The notes below the pieces were generated by a model, which was given only the letters and a program-made list of their open reading frames with translations, was not told the origin of the DNA and made no database searches. Positions 16,916 to 25,035 of a stretch of 64,000 nt of DNA are shown here, piece by piece. Both the position numbers and the translations under genes were made by a program. The stretch comes from RUG023 sp900315435. Its GTDB lineage: Bacteria; Spirochaetota; Spirochaetia; Sphaerochaetales; Sphaerochaetaceae. The stretch lies in the NCBI GenBank assembly GCA_902788205.1, contig CADAJJ010000005.1, positions 1 through 64,000 on the forward strand, in the 5' to 3' direction. Positions within the stretch are counted from its first letter, which is position 1. Each line of letters begins with the position of its first letter.

Positions 16916-17696
16916 GAAACCCTTCATGCATATCTTCTATCCCGAAAGGATCGAGCCTGCGGAAGCGCAAGCGCGACCACGTCCACTTCCAGCGGCGATT
17001 CTGGTGCCGGATGCCGCCTACGACTGGGTGAAGGAGGAAATCCGAGGCCCCTATGAGCGCATGAGCGCAAGCAATCCGGCATTGGCCATCGTGCTCTCGC
17101 CTCTGCACCAGCATGTCCGCAAGGAGAGCGGCGCCACCTTCGCCTTCATTCCCGAGGACGAGACGTTCGGAAAACTTCCGCTTTATTCGACCGCAACCAT
17201 CCCGGCCTGGATGGGCAAGGACGACGCCTATTTCCATGAGGAACCGGCACCAGAGGAACAGGGCTCGGTCATCGAGGCCTTCTTTCCCCACGCGGCCATT
17301 CTTCCCATACTGGTCAAGCCAGACCTTTCCTCCAAGGATTGCCAGCAACTATCCTCCTTCCTTGACCGCCTGCTCGAGGCGGAACCACGGACGCTGGTGG
17401 TCTCCTGCCTGAACGGAAACGGACTTTCCACCAGTCAGACGGCAAACAAGGATTTCATCACCCTGTGCGGACTGCTTGAGGCGGGAACCCCATTGCTTGG
17501 CGCCTTGCATTCCCGCCAGATTTCATCGCTCGGGACAGGCATTCTCGAGGCAATCGGACGTTGCAGGCGCCTTCCCGGCAACTGGCACCTGACTGGATTC
17601 TCGCTCAGGGACAGCCACTTCACCAAGCTACCCGATTCCCTTCCCGAAGAAGAAGGCAGGTATGTGTGGCACATCTCAGGCTTCAAAGGAAACTGA
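16908..17696 (+). CDS. Memo-like protein (AmmeMemoRadiSam family B) with altered metal site
   Basis: 262 residues. The segment order matches the Memo/DUF52 fold: VPDAAYDWV where Memo has PHAGY, LSPLHQHV where Memo has GPSHH, and EQGSVIEAFFPHAAILPILV where Memo has EHSIEVQLPFL...VPILV. The first metal-ligand histidine is Asp here, so metal binding may be lost or changed. Function is unknown. The ATG at 16908 has AGGAGG six bases upstream and overlaps the rqcH stop by eight bases. The next gene starts two bases after its stop, so this protein is probably made together with RqcH and the membrane protein. Confidence 0.7.
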   Translation: MTEKPFMHIFYPERIEPAEAQARPRPLPAAILVPDAAYDWVKEEIRGPYERMSASNPALAIVLSPLHQHVRKESGATFAFIPEDETFGKLPLYSTATIPAWMGKDDAYFHEEPAPEEQGSVIEAFFPHAAILPILVKPDLSSKDCQQLSSFLDRLLEAEPRTLVVSCLNGNGLSTSQTANKDFITLCGLLEAGTPLLGALHSRQISSLGTGILEAIGRCRRLPGNWHLTGFSLRDSHFTKLPDSLPEEEGRYVWHISGFKGN

Positions 17697-17698
17697 AT

Positions 17699-19201
17699 AT
17701 GGACATCACGAAGATCGCACCGCAAATCATCCAGACGGAAATTGATGGCGTAAAGGCCACCTGCATTGTCCTTGGCGACACCCACACCCACCTGCCAGGC
17801 TATCTTCTGCAGGGCAAGAGCCAGATTGGATTCGCATTGAAGGACGGTCTGGTCAACGCCATCCCCTGGGAGGGCATCGCCATCGTCGACGGCATGCAAT
17901 GCCTCAGGCTCCCTTCCATGCCCCTGTATTCGGTGTGGGAACTGGCCGACAAGCGGCGGGGAGAAACCCTTTCCTTCGTACGCGACTTCATCCAGCTTCT
18001 TGGCAGGATGGAGGAAAGCTACATCTCGTTGGAGAGCGGAACCATCCCATTGTGGAGGATGTACGGGCTGGATGGGGGCGGCGTCTTCCTGCTGCCTCCA
18101 TCCCTTTCCAGCGCGATCGAGGCATGCATGGGCGAACAGGCGCGCGAGGCCAGCTTCAACGACTGGGTCCATTACGACCTGCACAAGCCGTACACCCTGA
18201 TCGACCAGATGGCCCAGCTGCTGTACCTGGGCGCCACCGGAAGAGTACCGCTTGCCAACCCGGACACACGGGAGGACCATTGCGACATCCTCCCACTCCG
18301 CCTGCTGGGAACCAATCTGGAGCCGGAGCTGGTGCGTTTGGTCGACGACGTGCTGCACGCCAAGCTGACAGAACAACGTGACCTGACAGGAAACCAGCAA
18401 CCCCAACACGCGCTTTCCTGGCTCGGGGACCAACTGGCCTCGATGCAGTGGCCCGGACCTGTCGAGTCGAGACCGGACAGGGACGCAATCTCGCTTTTCG
18501 AGGAGCGGCAGCGCAAACGGGCCGCAAGGCGCCGTTTCTGGCGCAAGCGTGGATGGCTGGTGGTCACCATCACCGCCATCGTCCTGGCGGTCGGCTGCTT
18601 CACCGCAGGCAGGATCAAGCAGGCATTGACCCCTCCCTATACCTACGGCATGAGCGACGAGCAGATCATCGCCGAATACTATGCGGCCCAGAGCGAACTG
18701 GATGTGCAGAAGCTGGACGCAAGCCTCGCTCCCCACGTGAAAAGCCCCGCGGAACTTGAGGTGATGAACCTCTTCGTCAACCGCCAGACCCGACAGGCCT
18801 ACGAGAACATCAACGCGATCATCAACGTCAACGACTGGATCGCCCAGGGAAGACCCGCCATCGGTTCCTCACAGGGGTTATACGGAGTGACCGACGTGCA
18901 GGTCACGCAGACCTCGGCTGACTCCTATCAGGTGACCAGCACGATCTACACGCCCTTCCCCTACGACGAGGAGGACGAGACTGCCAAGGCGAGCGCCGGA
19001 CACACGTTGGCCTTTGTCTATACCCAGAAACAGGATTTTACCTTCGCGACCAACAAACGGGGATGGAGGCTGATCGCCAGCATCACCAATGTGGACTACC
19101 GCAAAGTGGAGACGATCGAAATACCCGTCACGCCTGACAAGCCGTCGCAAAAAGCTCAAGCTGCAAACGCCGCCTACTCTCTGGCGTCTCCAGCCAAGTG
19201 A
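17699..19201 (+). CDS. Single-pass membrane protein with possible degenerate kinase-like cytoplasmic domain
   Basis: 500 residues; no clear named family. The N-terminal 270 residues look cytoplasmic, followed by a basic stretch (RKRAARRRFWRKR) and one membrane helix (about residues 284-304), then about 195 residues outside. The N-terminal part has the layout of a protein kinase (an FVRDFIQLLGRMEESYI helix, then GGGVFLLPP, then MAQLLYLGATGRVPL, like the YELLTGxPPF helix) but lacks the HRD and DFG residues. I infer a pseudokinase-like fold, with moderate doubt. It is the third gene of the rqcH operon, and its 3' end overlaps the convergent miaA by 74 bases. Confidence 0.7.
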   Translation: MDITKIAPQIIQTEIDGVKATCIVLGDTHTHLPGYLLQGKSQIGFALKDGLVNAIPWEGIAIVDGMQCLRLPSMPLYSVWELADKRRGETLSFVRDFIQLLGRMEESYISLESGTIPLWRMYGLDGGGVFLLPPSLSSAIEACMGEQAREASFNDWVHYDLHKPYTLIDQMAQLLYLGATGRVPLANPDTREDHCDILPLRLLGTNLEPELVRLVDDVLHAKLTEQRDLTGNQQPQHALSWLGDQLASMQWPGPVESRPDRDAISLFEERQRKRAARRRFWRKRGWLVVTITAIVLAVGCFTAGRIKQALTPPYTYGMSDEQIIAEYYAAQSELDVQKLDASLAPHVKSPAELEVMNLFVNRQTRQAYENINAIINVNDWIAQGRPAIGSSQGLYGVTDVQVTQTSADSYQVTSTIYTPFPYDEEDETAKASAGHTLAFVYTQKQDFTFATNKRGWRLIASITNVDYRKVETIEIPVTPDKPSQKAQAANAAYSLASPAK

Positions 19202-20084
19202 CGGAGGAGAAGCTTTTGAAGAAGGTCATCTGCCGCTTTGCGTAGAGGCGGCTGTCGCGTACAATCTCCGCCTTGATGGTCGCAAGGCTGCACTCCCCTT
19301 CCTTGCGGGCAGAGAAGAACTCACGATAGCCGATTCCTTGCATGCCAGGCCAAGATTCTTTGGCTCCATGGGCAATCAACCCCCGGATTTCATCCAGCAG
19401 CCCTTCCCGGAACATCTCCTCGACCCGCAACGCGATACGCCCGTCCAGTTCTTCCTGAGGCCGGGTCAGACCATAGACCAAGGGTTTCATTCCGTAGCGG
19501 GGAGTATCGCTTGGCTTGAAGGCGGAGAGCGGTTTCCCGCTATACCGATAGACCTCCAGCGCACGGGTGATCCGGTAGGCGTCATTGGGGTGGATGCGGA
19601 GCGCGCTTGCCGGATCGACCCGCTCCAGTTCCCCATACGCCCAGCCGAGACCTTTCTGTTCCGTCTCTTCGGCCACCTCGGCCCGGACCGCAGGGTCGCT
19701 GGCGGGAGCCTCGGAAAGACCATAGAGGAAATGCTTGAAGTAGTAGGCGGTACCGCCACAGAGAATCGGGACCTTCCCCTGCGAGACGATGTCGCGGACC
19801 GCCTGGTCGGCGAGCTCGATGAACCTTGCGACCGTGAATTGGTTCCAAGGGTCCTCGACATCAATCAGGTAATGACGGATAGAGGCACGAACATCGGCCG
19901 ACACTTTCGCCGAACCGATGTCCAATCCCCGATAGACTTGAATGGAATCCGCATTGATGACCGCGAACCGGTCAGGATCGAGGCGTGTGAGAAAATCAGT
20001 CTTCCCCACTCCCGTCGGGCCGAAGAGAAAGACGATACGGGCGAAGGGGTTACTGCTCCGCAGGCTGGAACTTGATTTCGTCAT
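19128..20084 (-). CDS. miaA: tRNA dimethylallyltransferase
   Basis: 318 residues. Motifs: P-loop GPTGVGKTDFL near residue 20, NADSIQVYRGLDIGSAKV, and GGTAYYFKHFLYGL. The enzyme adds a dimethylallyl group to A37 of tRNAs reading UNN codons. The ATG at 20084 lies inside the 3' end of the rpoZ-like gene (35-base overlap); the longer in-frame extension would only re-read that gene. The 3' end overlaps the convergent 17699 gene by 74 bases. Confidence 0.94.
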   Translation of the reverse strand: MTKSSSSLRSSNPFARIVFLFGPTGVGKTDFLTRLDPDRFAVINADSIQVYRGLDIGSAKVSADVRASIRHYLIDVEDPWNQFTVARFIELADQAVRDIVSQGKVPILCGGTAYYFKHFLYGLSEAPASDPAVRAEVAEETEQKGLGWAYGELERVDPASALRIHPNDAYRITRALEVYRYSGKPLSAFKPSDTPRYGMKPLVYGLTRPQEELDGRIALRVEEMFREGLLDEIRGLIAHGAKESWPGMQGIGYREFFSARKEGECSLATIKAEIVRDSRLYAKRQMTFFKSFSSVTWLETPESRRRLQLELFATACQA

Positions 20085-20250
20085 TGACGGCTTTTTCGAG
20101 AACGACACTGACGATTTTCTCGTTCTTCTTCTCGATCTCCTCACCGCCACAGCCAGGTTGGCTCAGGATGTCCGCTTCCTTGATGGCTGCGCAGGTCATC
20201 TGGTAGACGTTGCCGGAAAAATCTTCAATTTCTTTCAAAGGGATGCTCAC
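20050..20250 (-). CDS. rpoZ: RNA polymerase omega subunit-like small protein
   Basis: 66 residues. The pattern GNVYQMTCAAIKEAD followed by KNEKIVSVVLEKAVNDEI matches the omega subunit arrangement (NRFxLVxxAAKRA ... ENDKxxxxALxEI), although divergent. Omega stabilises the beta-prime subunit. I chose the GTG at 20250 because GGAG is seven bases upstream; an in-frame GTG at 20259 would directly abut that site. It sits 64 bases after the cytidylate kinase gene and overlaps miaA, within the murC operon. Confidence 0.65.
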   Translation of the reverse strand: MSIPLKEIEDFSGNVYQMTCAAIKEADILSQPGCGGEEIEKKNEKIVSVVLEKAVNDEIKFQPAEQ

Positions 20251-20314
20251 GCTCTTCACTCCTTGTACGAAGTACGAATGGTACTATACGCAAAAAAAAC
20301 AAACGTGTACAGAC

Positions 20315-20836
20315 TCAGGCGCCCAGGCTCCGGGCCTTGGCGACAATCCGTGAGGCAACCTCTTCGGCCGGAATACCGGTAGTGTCGATGACCAGGTCGG
20401 CCACGCCGGTATCGCTGTTGTCGATGCCATACAACCGCTTGTAGCGGGCGCTGTCATGGGCGTCACGCTCACAGGTCTCACGCATGCGCTGCTCCAACGT
20501 ACCGCCCTCGCGCTTCTGGATCCGTCTGGCGCGCTCTTCGGGAGAAGCGGTCAGGTACACCTTCAAGTCTGCTTCCTTCAGCATCCAGATGGCCAGCCTG
20601 CTGCCGAGCACGCAATCCTTGCTCGCCAAGGCAAGCCGGACTTGACGGGAGTCTACCTCACGGTCCGGCTCGTCGCTCGTCTCAGCCAGCCTGCAGAAGT
20701 CCCAGAAGTCCATGTTCCGCTCCTTGGCCAGGGAACGGAACGTAAAATTGATCATCGGATAGCCTAGGATCTGGCTGACGAGTGTGGTGACCGTGGTGTT
20801 GCCACAGCCGCTCTTGCTGCTGATCGCGATTCTCAT
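20315..20836 (-). CDS. cmk: Cytidylate kinase-like nucleotide kinase with lysine-less P-loop
   Basis: 173 residues. The N-terminus MRIAISSKSGCGNTTV resembles a P-loop, with Asn in place of the usual Lys. The remainder follows the short archaeal/spirochaete-type cytidylate kinase pattern: YPMINFTFRSLAKE, the EVDSRQVRLAL and LGSRLAIWML segments, and the KVYLTASPEERARRIQKRE LID-like arginine region. It should phosphorylate CMP/dCMP. Its start overlaps yicC's stop by four bases. Confidence 0.75.
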   Translation of the reverse strand: MRIAISSKSGCGNTTVTTLVSQILGYPMINFTFRSLAKERNMDFWDFCRLAETSDEPDREVDSRQVRLALASKDCVLGSRLAIWMLKEADLKVYLTASPEERARRIQKREGGTLEQRMRETCERDAHDSARYKRLYGIDNSDTGVADLVIDTTGIPAEEVASRIVAKARSLGA

Positions 20837-21699
20837 TCGATATTCCTTATTTGCTCACGGATATTTTCCAGACTGTCCTTCATCCGGACCACCTGCAGGT
20901 TCATCTCGACAATCTGGCTCTTGCTTCCGATGGTGTTGATTTCCCGGTTCATCTCCTGGCAGAGGAAGTCAAGGCGCTTGCCGACCGGCTCCCGCTCTTC
21001 CAGAAGTCCGTCATAGGCCTTCAGATGGGTGGACAGCCGTTTGACCTCTTCGTTGATCGTGTAGCGGTTCAGCATGACCGCCACCTCCTGGAGGATCCGG
21101 TTCTCGTCGTACTGTTGGTCTCCGAGCATCTCGTCCATGCGGCTTCTCAGGTTCTGCTTGACCAGCAACTCCAGTTCGTCGGCGTGGGCCGCGATGACGG
21201 AAAGGCCGTCCTTGACCTGGTCTCCCAATCGGACCAAGTCGTCGTGGGTCGCCTTTCCCTCCCGCTCCCTGCTCTCGGAAAACTGCTTCAGCGCCTCGTC
21301 AAGGGCTTGAAACAGGGCTGTCCCGTAGCGCTCTCCGTCCTGCCTGACGCAGGAAAGCAGTCCTTCCTGGGCAAGGTAATCAGCCAAGGAAGGTCGCAGA
21401 TCCCCGCCCGCGACCTCGGCAATCTGCAGGAATGCGTCGTGATACGCCTTGACCGCCTCTTTGTCGACCATCAGGTTGACGTCGTTCTTGGCGCCGACAA
21501 TGCGGACGGCAAGCTCGATGTGGCCACGCCGGGCAACCTCGCCGATGCGTCGGTCGATGTCCATCTCGTAGGATGCGAGATAGTACGGCATGGTATGGTC
21601 GATATCCAAATAGCGGTTGTTGTAGGATTTCACCTCGACTTCCAGCTGGAACTCGTCGGTCGTCACCGTCGCCGAACCATATCCGGTCATACTGGTCAT
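20833..21699 (-). CDS. YicC/YloC-family endoribonuclease
   Basis: 288 residues, normal length. The N-terminal signature is SMTGYGSA and the C-terminal DUF1732 region ends REINTIGSKSQIVEMNLQVV, diagnostic of the family. YicC proteins are stress-linked RNases that act on some small RNAs in E. coli. The gene overlaps both its operon neighbours (murC upstream, cmk-like downstream) by four bases. Confidence 0.93.
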   Translation of the reverse strand: MTSMTGYGSATVTTDEFQLEVEVKSYNNRYLDIDHTMPYYLASYEMDIDRRIGEVARRGHIELAVRIVGAKNDVNLMVDKEAVKAYHDAFLQIAEVAGGDLRPSLADYLAQEGLLSCVRQDGERYGTALFQALDEALKQFSESREREGKATHDDLVRLGDQVKDGLSVIAAHADELELLVKQNLRSRMDEMLGDQQYDENRILQEVAVMLNRYTINEEVKRLSTHLKAYDGLLEEREPVGKRLDFLCQEMNREINTIGSKSQIVEMNLQVVRMKDSLENIREQIRNIE

Positions 21700-23162
21700 A
21701 GATTCTGCTTCCTTTGGGAGACGATCCGGCTTGTCAGAAAGCGGTTGTTTCCCGCTCCCATAGTAACGAGAATATCTCCTTCCATCAACCAGCTGGCACA
21801 GATGCGGACAGCATCGTCGTCCGTGGCGGCATAGGCCACCGCCGACAACTTTCCATACAGGGTGCGGTCGATTTTCCGCTGCAAGGCTTCGGCCAAGAGC
21901 AGGGCGGCGTCCCCGCCTTGATCGCTGTCGCCCCGGGCGGAGGCGTAGGTCTTTTGGACGACCACCTTGTCGGCGGTGGCGAGCGACTTGACGAAACCAG
22001 GGAACAGCGCGCGGGTACGGCTGGCGGTATGGGGGCAGAAAAGCACCATGACCTGCCGATCCGGATGCTGTTGCCGCAGGGCTTCGACTACCATGCGGAT
22101 CTGGGTGGGATGGTGCGCGTAGTCGTCCAGATACAGCACTCCGTCCTCGTCCGCCATCATCTCCATGCGGCCGACGGTTCCCGGATATCTGACGATATCC
22201 CGCAACATGCCGAGCAATACGGTCGGCAATGCTTCGCCAGTCACCAACATGCCGTCGTCCAGATACAGTTTTGGCTCCTTGGCGTCCAAGAGCATGCAGG
22301 TAGCCAAGAGCGACGCCCCGACCATGTCGTCAATCCACTGCTCGCTCTGAGAAGGCAATTCCACGTAGGTGGGCAACAACCCTATCCCGTACAGGGTCTT
22401 CTGGATGCGCCGGATTCCGAAGGAACCACGCTCGGAAAAACCATATGGCAGCAAGTTCAGGTCGCTCCGGTGCTCCTTTGCCCACAGATAGAGTTCCCGC
22501 GCGTGCTTGTCATCAACGCAAATGACCAGGAATCCGCCCCGCTCGATCTTGTCGGCAAAACCGCGGAAGCTGGCGACATAGTCCTTCTCTGTCGGGAAGT
22601 AATCGGGGTGGTCCCACTCGATGTTGGTAATCAGGGCCCCCCTGACATGATACGCGAGGAAATGGTCCCGGTACTCGCAACCTTCGAGGAGGAACGCCTG
22701 CCGCCCTTGGCAGGGCATGCGCTCGCTGCCCCGCAGCATCGACCCGTAGACCGCATAGAAGGGGAACTGGCTCCGCTTGCCCTGTCCGAGCAGGAAGGCC
22801 GTCATGGCGGTACAGGTGGTTTTCCCGTGGCTGCCAGCCACCACGTAGCTGTCCTGACGCCGGGTCAATATGGCGAGGAACTCGTTGTAGTCCGCGACCT
22901 TGCAACCCGCTTCCCTGGCACGCGTCAGAATCGGGAGATCCTTCGGATAGGCGCTGCTGTAGACGACCCAATCGGTATGAGGGGGAAGCAACGCCGGGTC
23001 AAAGCCGACGTCGCGCCGGATCCGGTGGCCTTCCAGTTGCGCTTCGGTACTGAAGACTTCTTGCCGGTCACAGCCAGCGACCTCCATGCCCCACTCGTCC
23101 AGAAGCACGGCGAGCGCAGCCATTCCGGTTCCCTTGATTCCTACCAGGTAAAAGGATTCCAT
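21696..23162 (-). CDS. murC: UDP-N-acetylmuramate--L-alanine ligase
   Basis: 488 residues. The Mur ligase pattern is complete: N-terminal Rossmann VGIKGTGMAALA, ATP loop AGSHGKTTCTAM (about residues 111-122), EGCEYRDHF, TNIEWDHPDYF, and the C-terminal DDYAHHPTQI with LFCPHTASRTRAL. It adds L-Ala to UDP-MurNAc in the cytoplasm. Mpl (tripeptide recycling) is the main alternative, but the N-terminus and length fit MurC. It leads the murC-yicC-cmk-rpoZ-miaA operon. Confidence 0.88.
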   Translation of the reverse strand: MESFYLVGIKGTGMAALAVLLDEWGMEVAGCDRQEVFSTEAQLEGHRIRRDVGFDPALLPPHTDWVVYSSAYPKDLPILTRAREAGCKVADYNEFLAILTRRQDSYVVAGSHGKTTCTAMTAFLLGQGKRSQFPFYAVYGSMLRGSERMPCQGRQAFLLEGCEYRDHFLAYHVRGALITNIEWDHPDYFPTEKDYVASFRGFADKIERGGFLVICVDDKHARELYLWAKEHRSDLNLLPYGFSERGSFGIRRIQKTLYGIGLLPTYVELPSQSEQWIDDMVGASLLATCMLLDAKEPKLYLDDGMLVTGEALPTVLLGMLRDIVRYPGTVGRMEMMADEDGVLYLDDYAHHPTQIRMVVEALRQQHPDRQVMVLFCPHTASRTRALFPGFVKSLATADKVVVQKTYASARGDSDQGGDAALLLAEALQRKIDRTLYGKLSAVAYAATDDDAVRICASWLMEGDILVTMGAGNNRFLTSRIVSQRKQNL

Positions 23163-23179
23163 CGATTTCCGCCCTCTAC

Positions 23180-23215
23180 AGACAAGAAGGGCTCCCTGTC
23201 ACCAGAGAGTCCTTC
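23180..23215 (-). terminator. Terminator after the small zinc-ribbon gene
   Basis: On the minus strand GAAGGACTC (from 23215), a loop and GAGCCCTTC (to 23186) form a 9-bp stem with one mismatch, followed by TTGTCT. It lies 27 bases after the gene's stop. Confidence 0.5.
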
Positions 23216-23242
23216 CCCAACAAGCAGGTGCTGGATGTCAGT

Positions 23243-23467
23243 TCAGTTTTCAGCAGCGGGCGCGGCAGCCTCGGCTGCGGCCGGCTTGGCACTGGCGGCA
23301 ACGTTCTTGATGTGGGCGTCGCATGCCTTGCAAACGTTGACCTTCTTGTCATCGACAGTCTGCTCATACAGCAGCTTCACACCACTTCTCTTGCAGACAG
23401 GGCAGGTTCCACGACCCTGGTTCGGGTGTTCCTTTCTGATTCCAGCTCCTCTATGTGCTTTGGACAT
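23243..23467 (-). CDS. Small zinc-ribbon protein, unknown function
   Basis: 74 residues. A basic N-terminus (MSKAHRGAGIRKEHPNQGRG) is followed by a four-cysteine ribbon, CPVCKRSG ... VCKACD (about residues 22-50), and an Ala/Pro-rich acidic tail. It may bind RNA or ribosomes, given its basic head and small size, but this is inference. It has a strong own promoter with a consensus -35 box and an AAGGAGAT ribosome-binding site. Confidence 0.85.
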   Translation of the reverse strand: MSKAHRGAGIRKEHPNQGRGTCPVCKRSGVKLLYEQTVDDKKVNVCKACDAHIKNVAASAKPAAAEAAAPAAEN

Positions 23468-23507
23468 ATCTATCTCCTTCCACGTAAGTTCATATTGAAC
23501 ATTCCAG

Positions 23508-23537
23508 ACTATAATAGATTGGAGTTTTCACTGTCAA
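23508..23537 (-). promoter_or_regulatory. Promoter of the zinc-ribbon gene
   Basis: On the minus strand a perfect TTGACA (23537-23532), an 18-base spacer and TATAGT (23513-23508). TTATAG with a 17-base spacer is the alternative register. Confidence 0.7.
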
Positions 23538-23547
23538 GGGAAAGGGT

Positions 23548-24555
23548 TCAACGGCTGTAGGAGAGAGAGACAGTAGCCTGCACATCGCTCGCCGTCCCCT
23601 CTCCCGCATATACCTTCGCAGGAAACTCGGCGTAAGCGTTGATCCTCCATCCCAGCAGGGTCACCACGACCCCAGCGCTCTGTGTCGCATCTCTCCAGTC
23701 CATGTCGAACAGTTTGTCCCTTGAGAAGGGCTGCCGCCATCCGGCCATGAAGTCGACCTGCGCGTCGGGCAACATCTGCATCTTCACGTCGATGCCGCCG
23801 CACAGCGTGCTGGCATCCTGGAACGGATGGACCAATTCCACGGAAATCCCCGTCTTGAACAGGTTCAACTGGCTCCGCCGGTTGAAGGTAGGAGAAAAGA
23901 GCGACAAGCCAAAACAAAGGTTCTCGTACAGGTCCTTCCCGCTGAACTCCAGGCTTCCCTCGTCCGATGCCTCGGCGAACTGGTCGCTGACGGCACCGAT
24001 GGTGAACCAGTCCATGTCGAGCATCGCTCCGAGGGCGGCAGTCACCTTGGTCGAGTTGGGTTTCGTCTCATAGCGGGAAAAGAAGGTCTGCACCGCCAAA
24101 TCTGACAGTTCGCGACCCGCATCGATCTCGAGGGAGGTCCGCTTCATCGCCGTCTGGGCGTTCAGACTGAGACCGGCGGACAGCCGTTTCCAGTTATAGG
24201 CCCAATCCATCTGCAGGTACGTGTATTTCAGCGCGTTGTACAGTCCGTCCTCGCGTTTGGTGAACTCGGTGGTCTGCTCGAGGGTGAAGCCCATGCGTCT
24301 GCCACAAAAGGAGAGCATCAGGCCGCTGGAGGGCTCGTTGACATAGCCGTTGTCCGTCACCCATAGCGAGGCAGAAATACTGCCGGGGTTGAAGACAAGC
24401 GATGCGGGGTTGGCGAACATGGTACCATAGGAGTCGCTCAACGCGATTCCCCGGACACCCATCCCCCTGTGCTGGTCATCCTGCATGTCCGCGACACCGG
24501 CAAACACGCTGGCGCTGACGGAAAGCAACAGGATGGCGAGCAGACAGCGTCTCAC
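23548..24555 (-). CDS. Outer-membrane beta-barrel-type protein
   Basis: 335 residues. Signal peptide about 1-19 (ending SVFAG), then GMGVRGIALSDSYGTMFANPASL, written here as two parts GMGVRGIALSDSYGT and MFANPASL, which resembles the N-terminus of FadL-like and UPF0164-type barrels. Alternating amphipathic strands fill the rest, and it ends SLSYSR, an aromatic-containing final strand. It is probably located in the outer membrane; the ligand is unknown. Its start overlaps the TSCPD gene stop by four bases. Confidence 0.75.
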   Translation of the reverse strand: MRRCLLAILLLSVSASVFAGVADMQDDQHRGMGVRGIALSDSYGTMFANPASLVFNPGSISASLWVTDNGYVNEPSSGLMLSFCGRRMGFTLEQTTEFTKREDGLYNALKYTYLQMDWAYNWKRLSAGLSLNAQTAMKRTSLEIDAGRELSDLAVQTFFSRYETKPNSTKVTAALGAMLDMDWFTIGAVSDQFAEASDEGSLEFSGKDLYENLCFGLSLFSPTFNRRSQLNLFKTGISVELVHPFQDASTLCGGIDVKMQMLPDAQVDFMAGWRQPFSRDKLFDMDWRDATQSAGVVVTLLGWRINAYAEFPAKVYAGEGTASDVQATVSLSYSR

Positions 24556-24803
24556 AACGCCGCTTGCCTCAGGGCCTGGGCCAGCTGGTCAGGGCAACTG
24601 GTCGGGCGGAAACCACAGGTGGTTCCCGAAAGAAGGTCGGCGATCTCGCTGGCCTTATGGCCTTTGACCAAGCGGACAATGCCCTTGTGGTTGCCGTCAC
24701 ACCCACCCACGAAGGAGACGTCCTGGATGACATCATTGTCGTCAAGGACTACAGTGATTTTGCGAGCGCACACACCGTGCGGAGTAAAGTCCAATTGCTT
24801 CAT
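24552..24803 (-). CDS. TSCPD domain-containing protein
   Basis: 83 residues, the usual size for the stand-alone family. Motifs: GVCARKITVVLDD, FVGGCDGNHKGI and the name-giving TSCPDQLAQAL, with conserved cysteines at about residues 12, 35, 63 and 69 that could bind metal. The domain also occurs at the C-terminus of class II ribonucleotide reductases; the stand-alone function is unknown. No ribosome-binding site is visible, and the -10 box lies seven bases before the ATG. Confidence 0.9.
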   Translation of the reverse strand: MKQLDFTPHGVCARKITVVLDDNDVIQDVSFVGGCDGNHKGIVRLVKGHKASEIADLLSGTTCGFRPTSCPDQLAQALRQAAL

Positions 24804-24810
24804 GGAAACC

Positions 24811-24840
24811 AGTATATCCTATCCAGAGCGCTTATGGCAA
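24811..24840 (-). promoter_or_regulatory. Promoter of the TSCPD gene, probably giving a leaderless transcript
   Basis: On the minus strand TTGCCA (24840-24835), an 18-base spacer and TATACT (24816-24811). Only seven bases separate the -10 box from the ATG at 24803, so transcription should start at or next to the start codon. Confidence 0.55.
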
Positions 24841-25035
24841 CGCTTTCGTTCTCATTGATAAATACAACTACTTTATCAGAAACAAATTACGCACTCATGC
24901 AAACGTAGCGGCACCGTAATGCGTACCAGCCGAAGGCTTGATGGAACAGGCCGTTCCGCATCGTTTCCGGCCGGCGGCCATTACGACAGAGAACGCGGCA
25001 TAGCAAAAAACGGGCGCTGATGCTAGCATGGAGGC

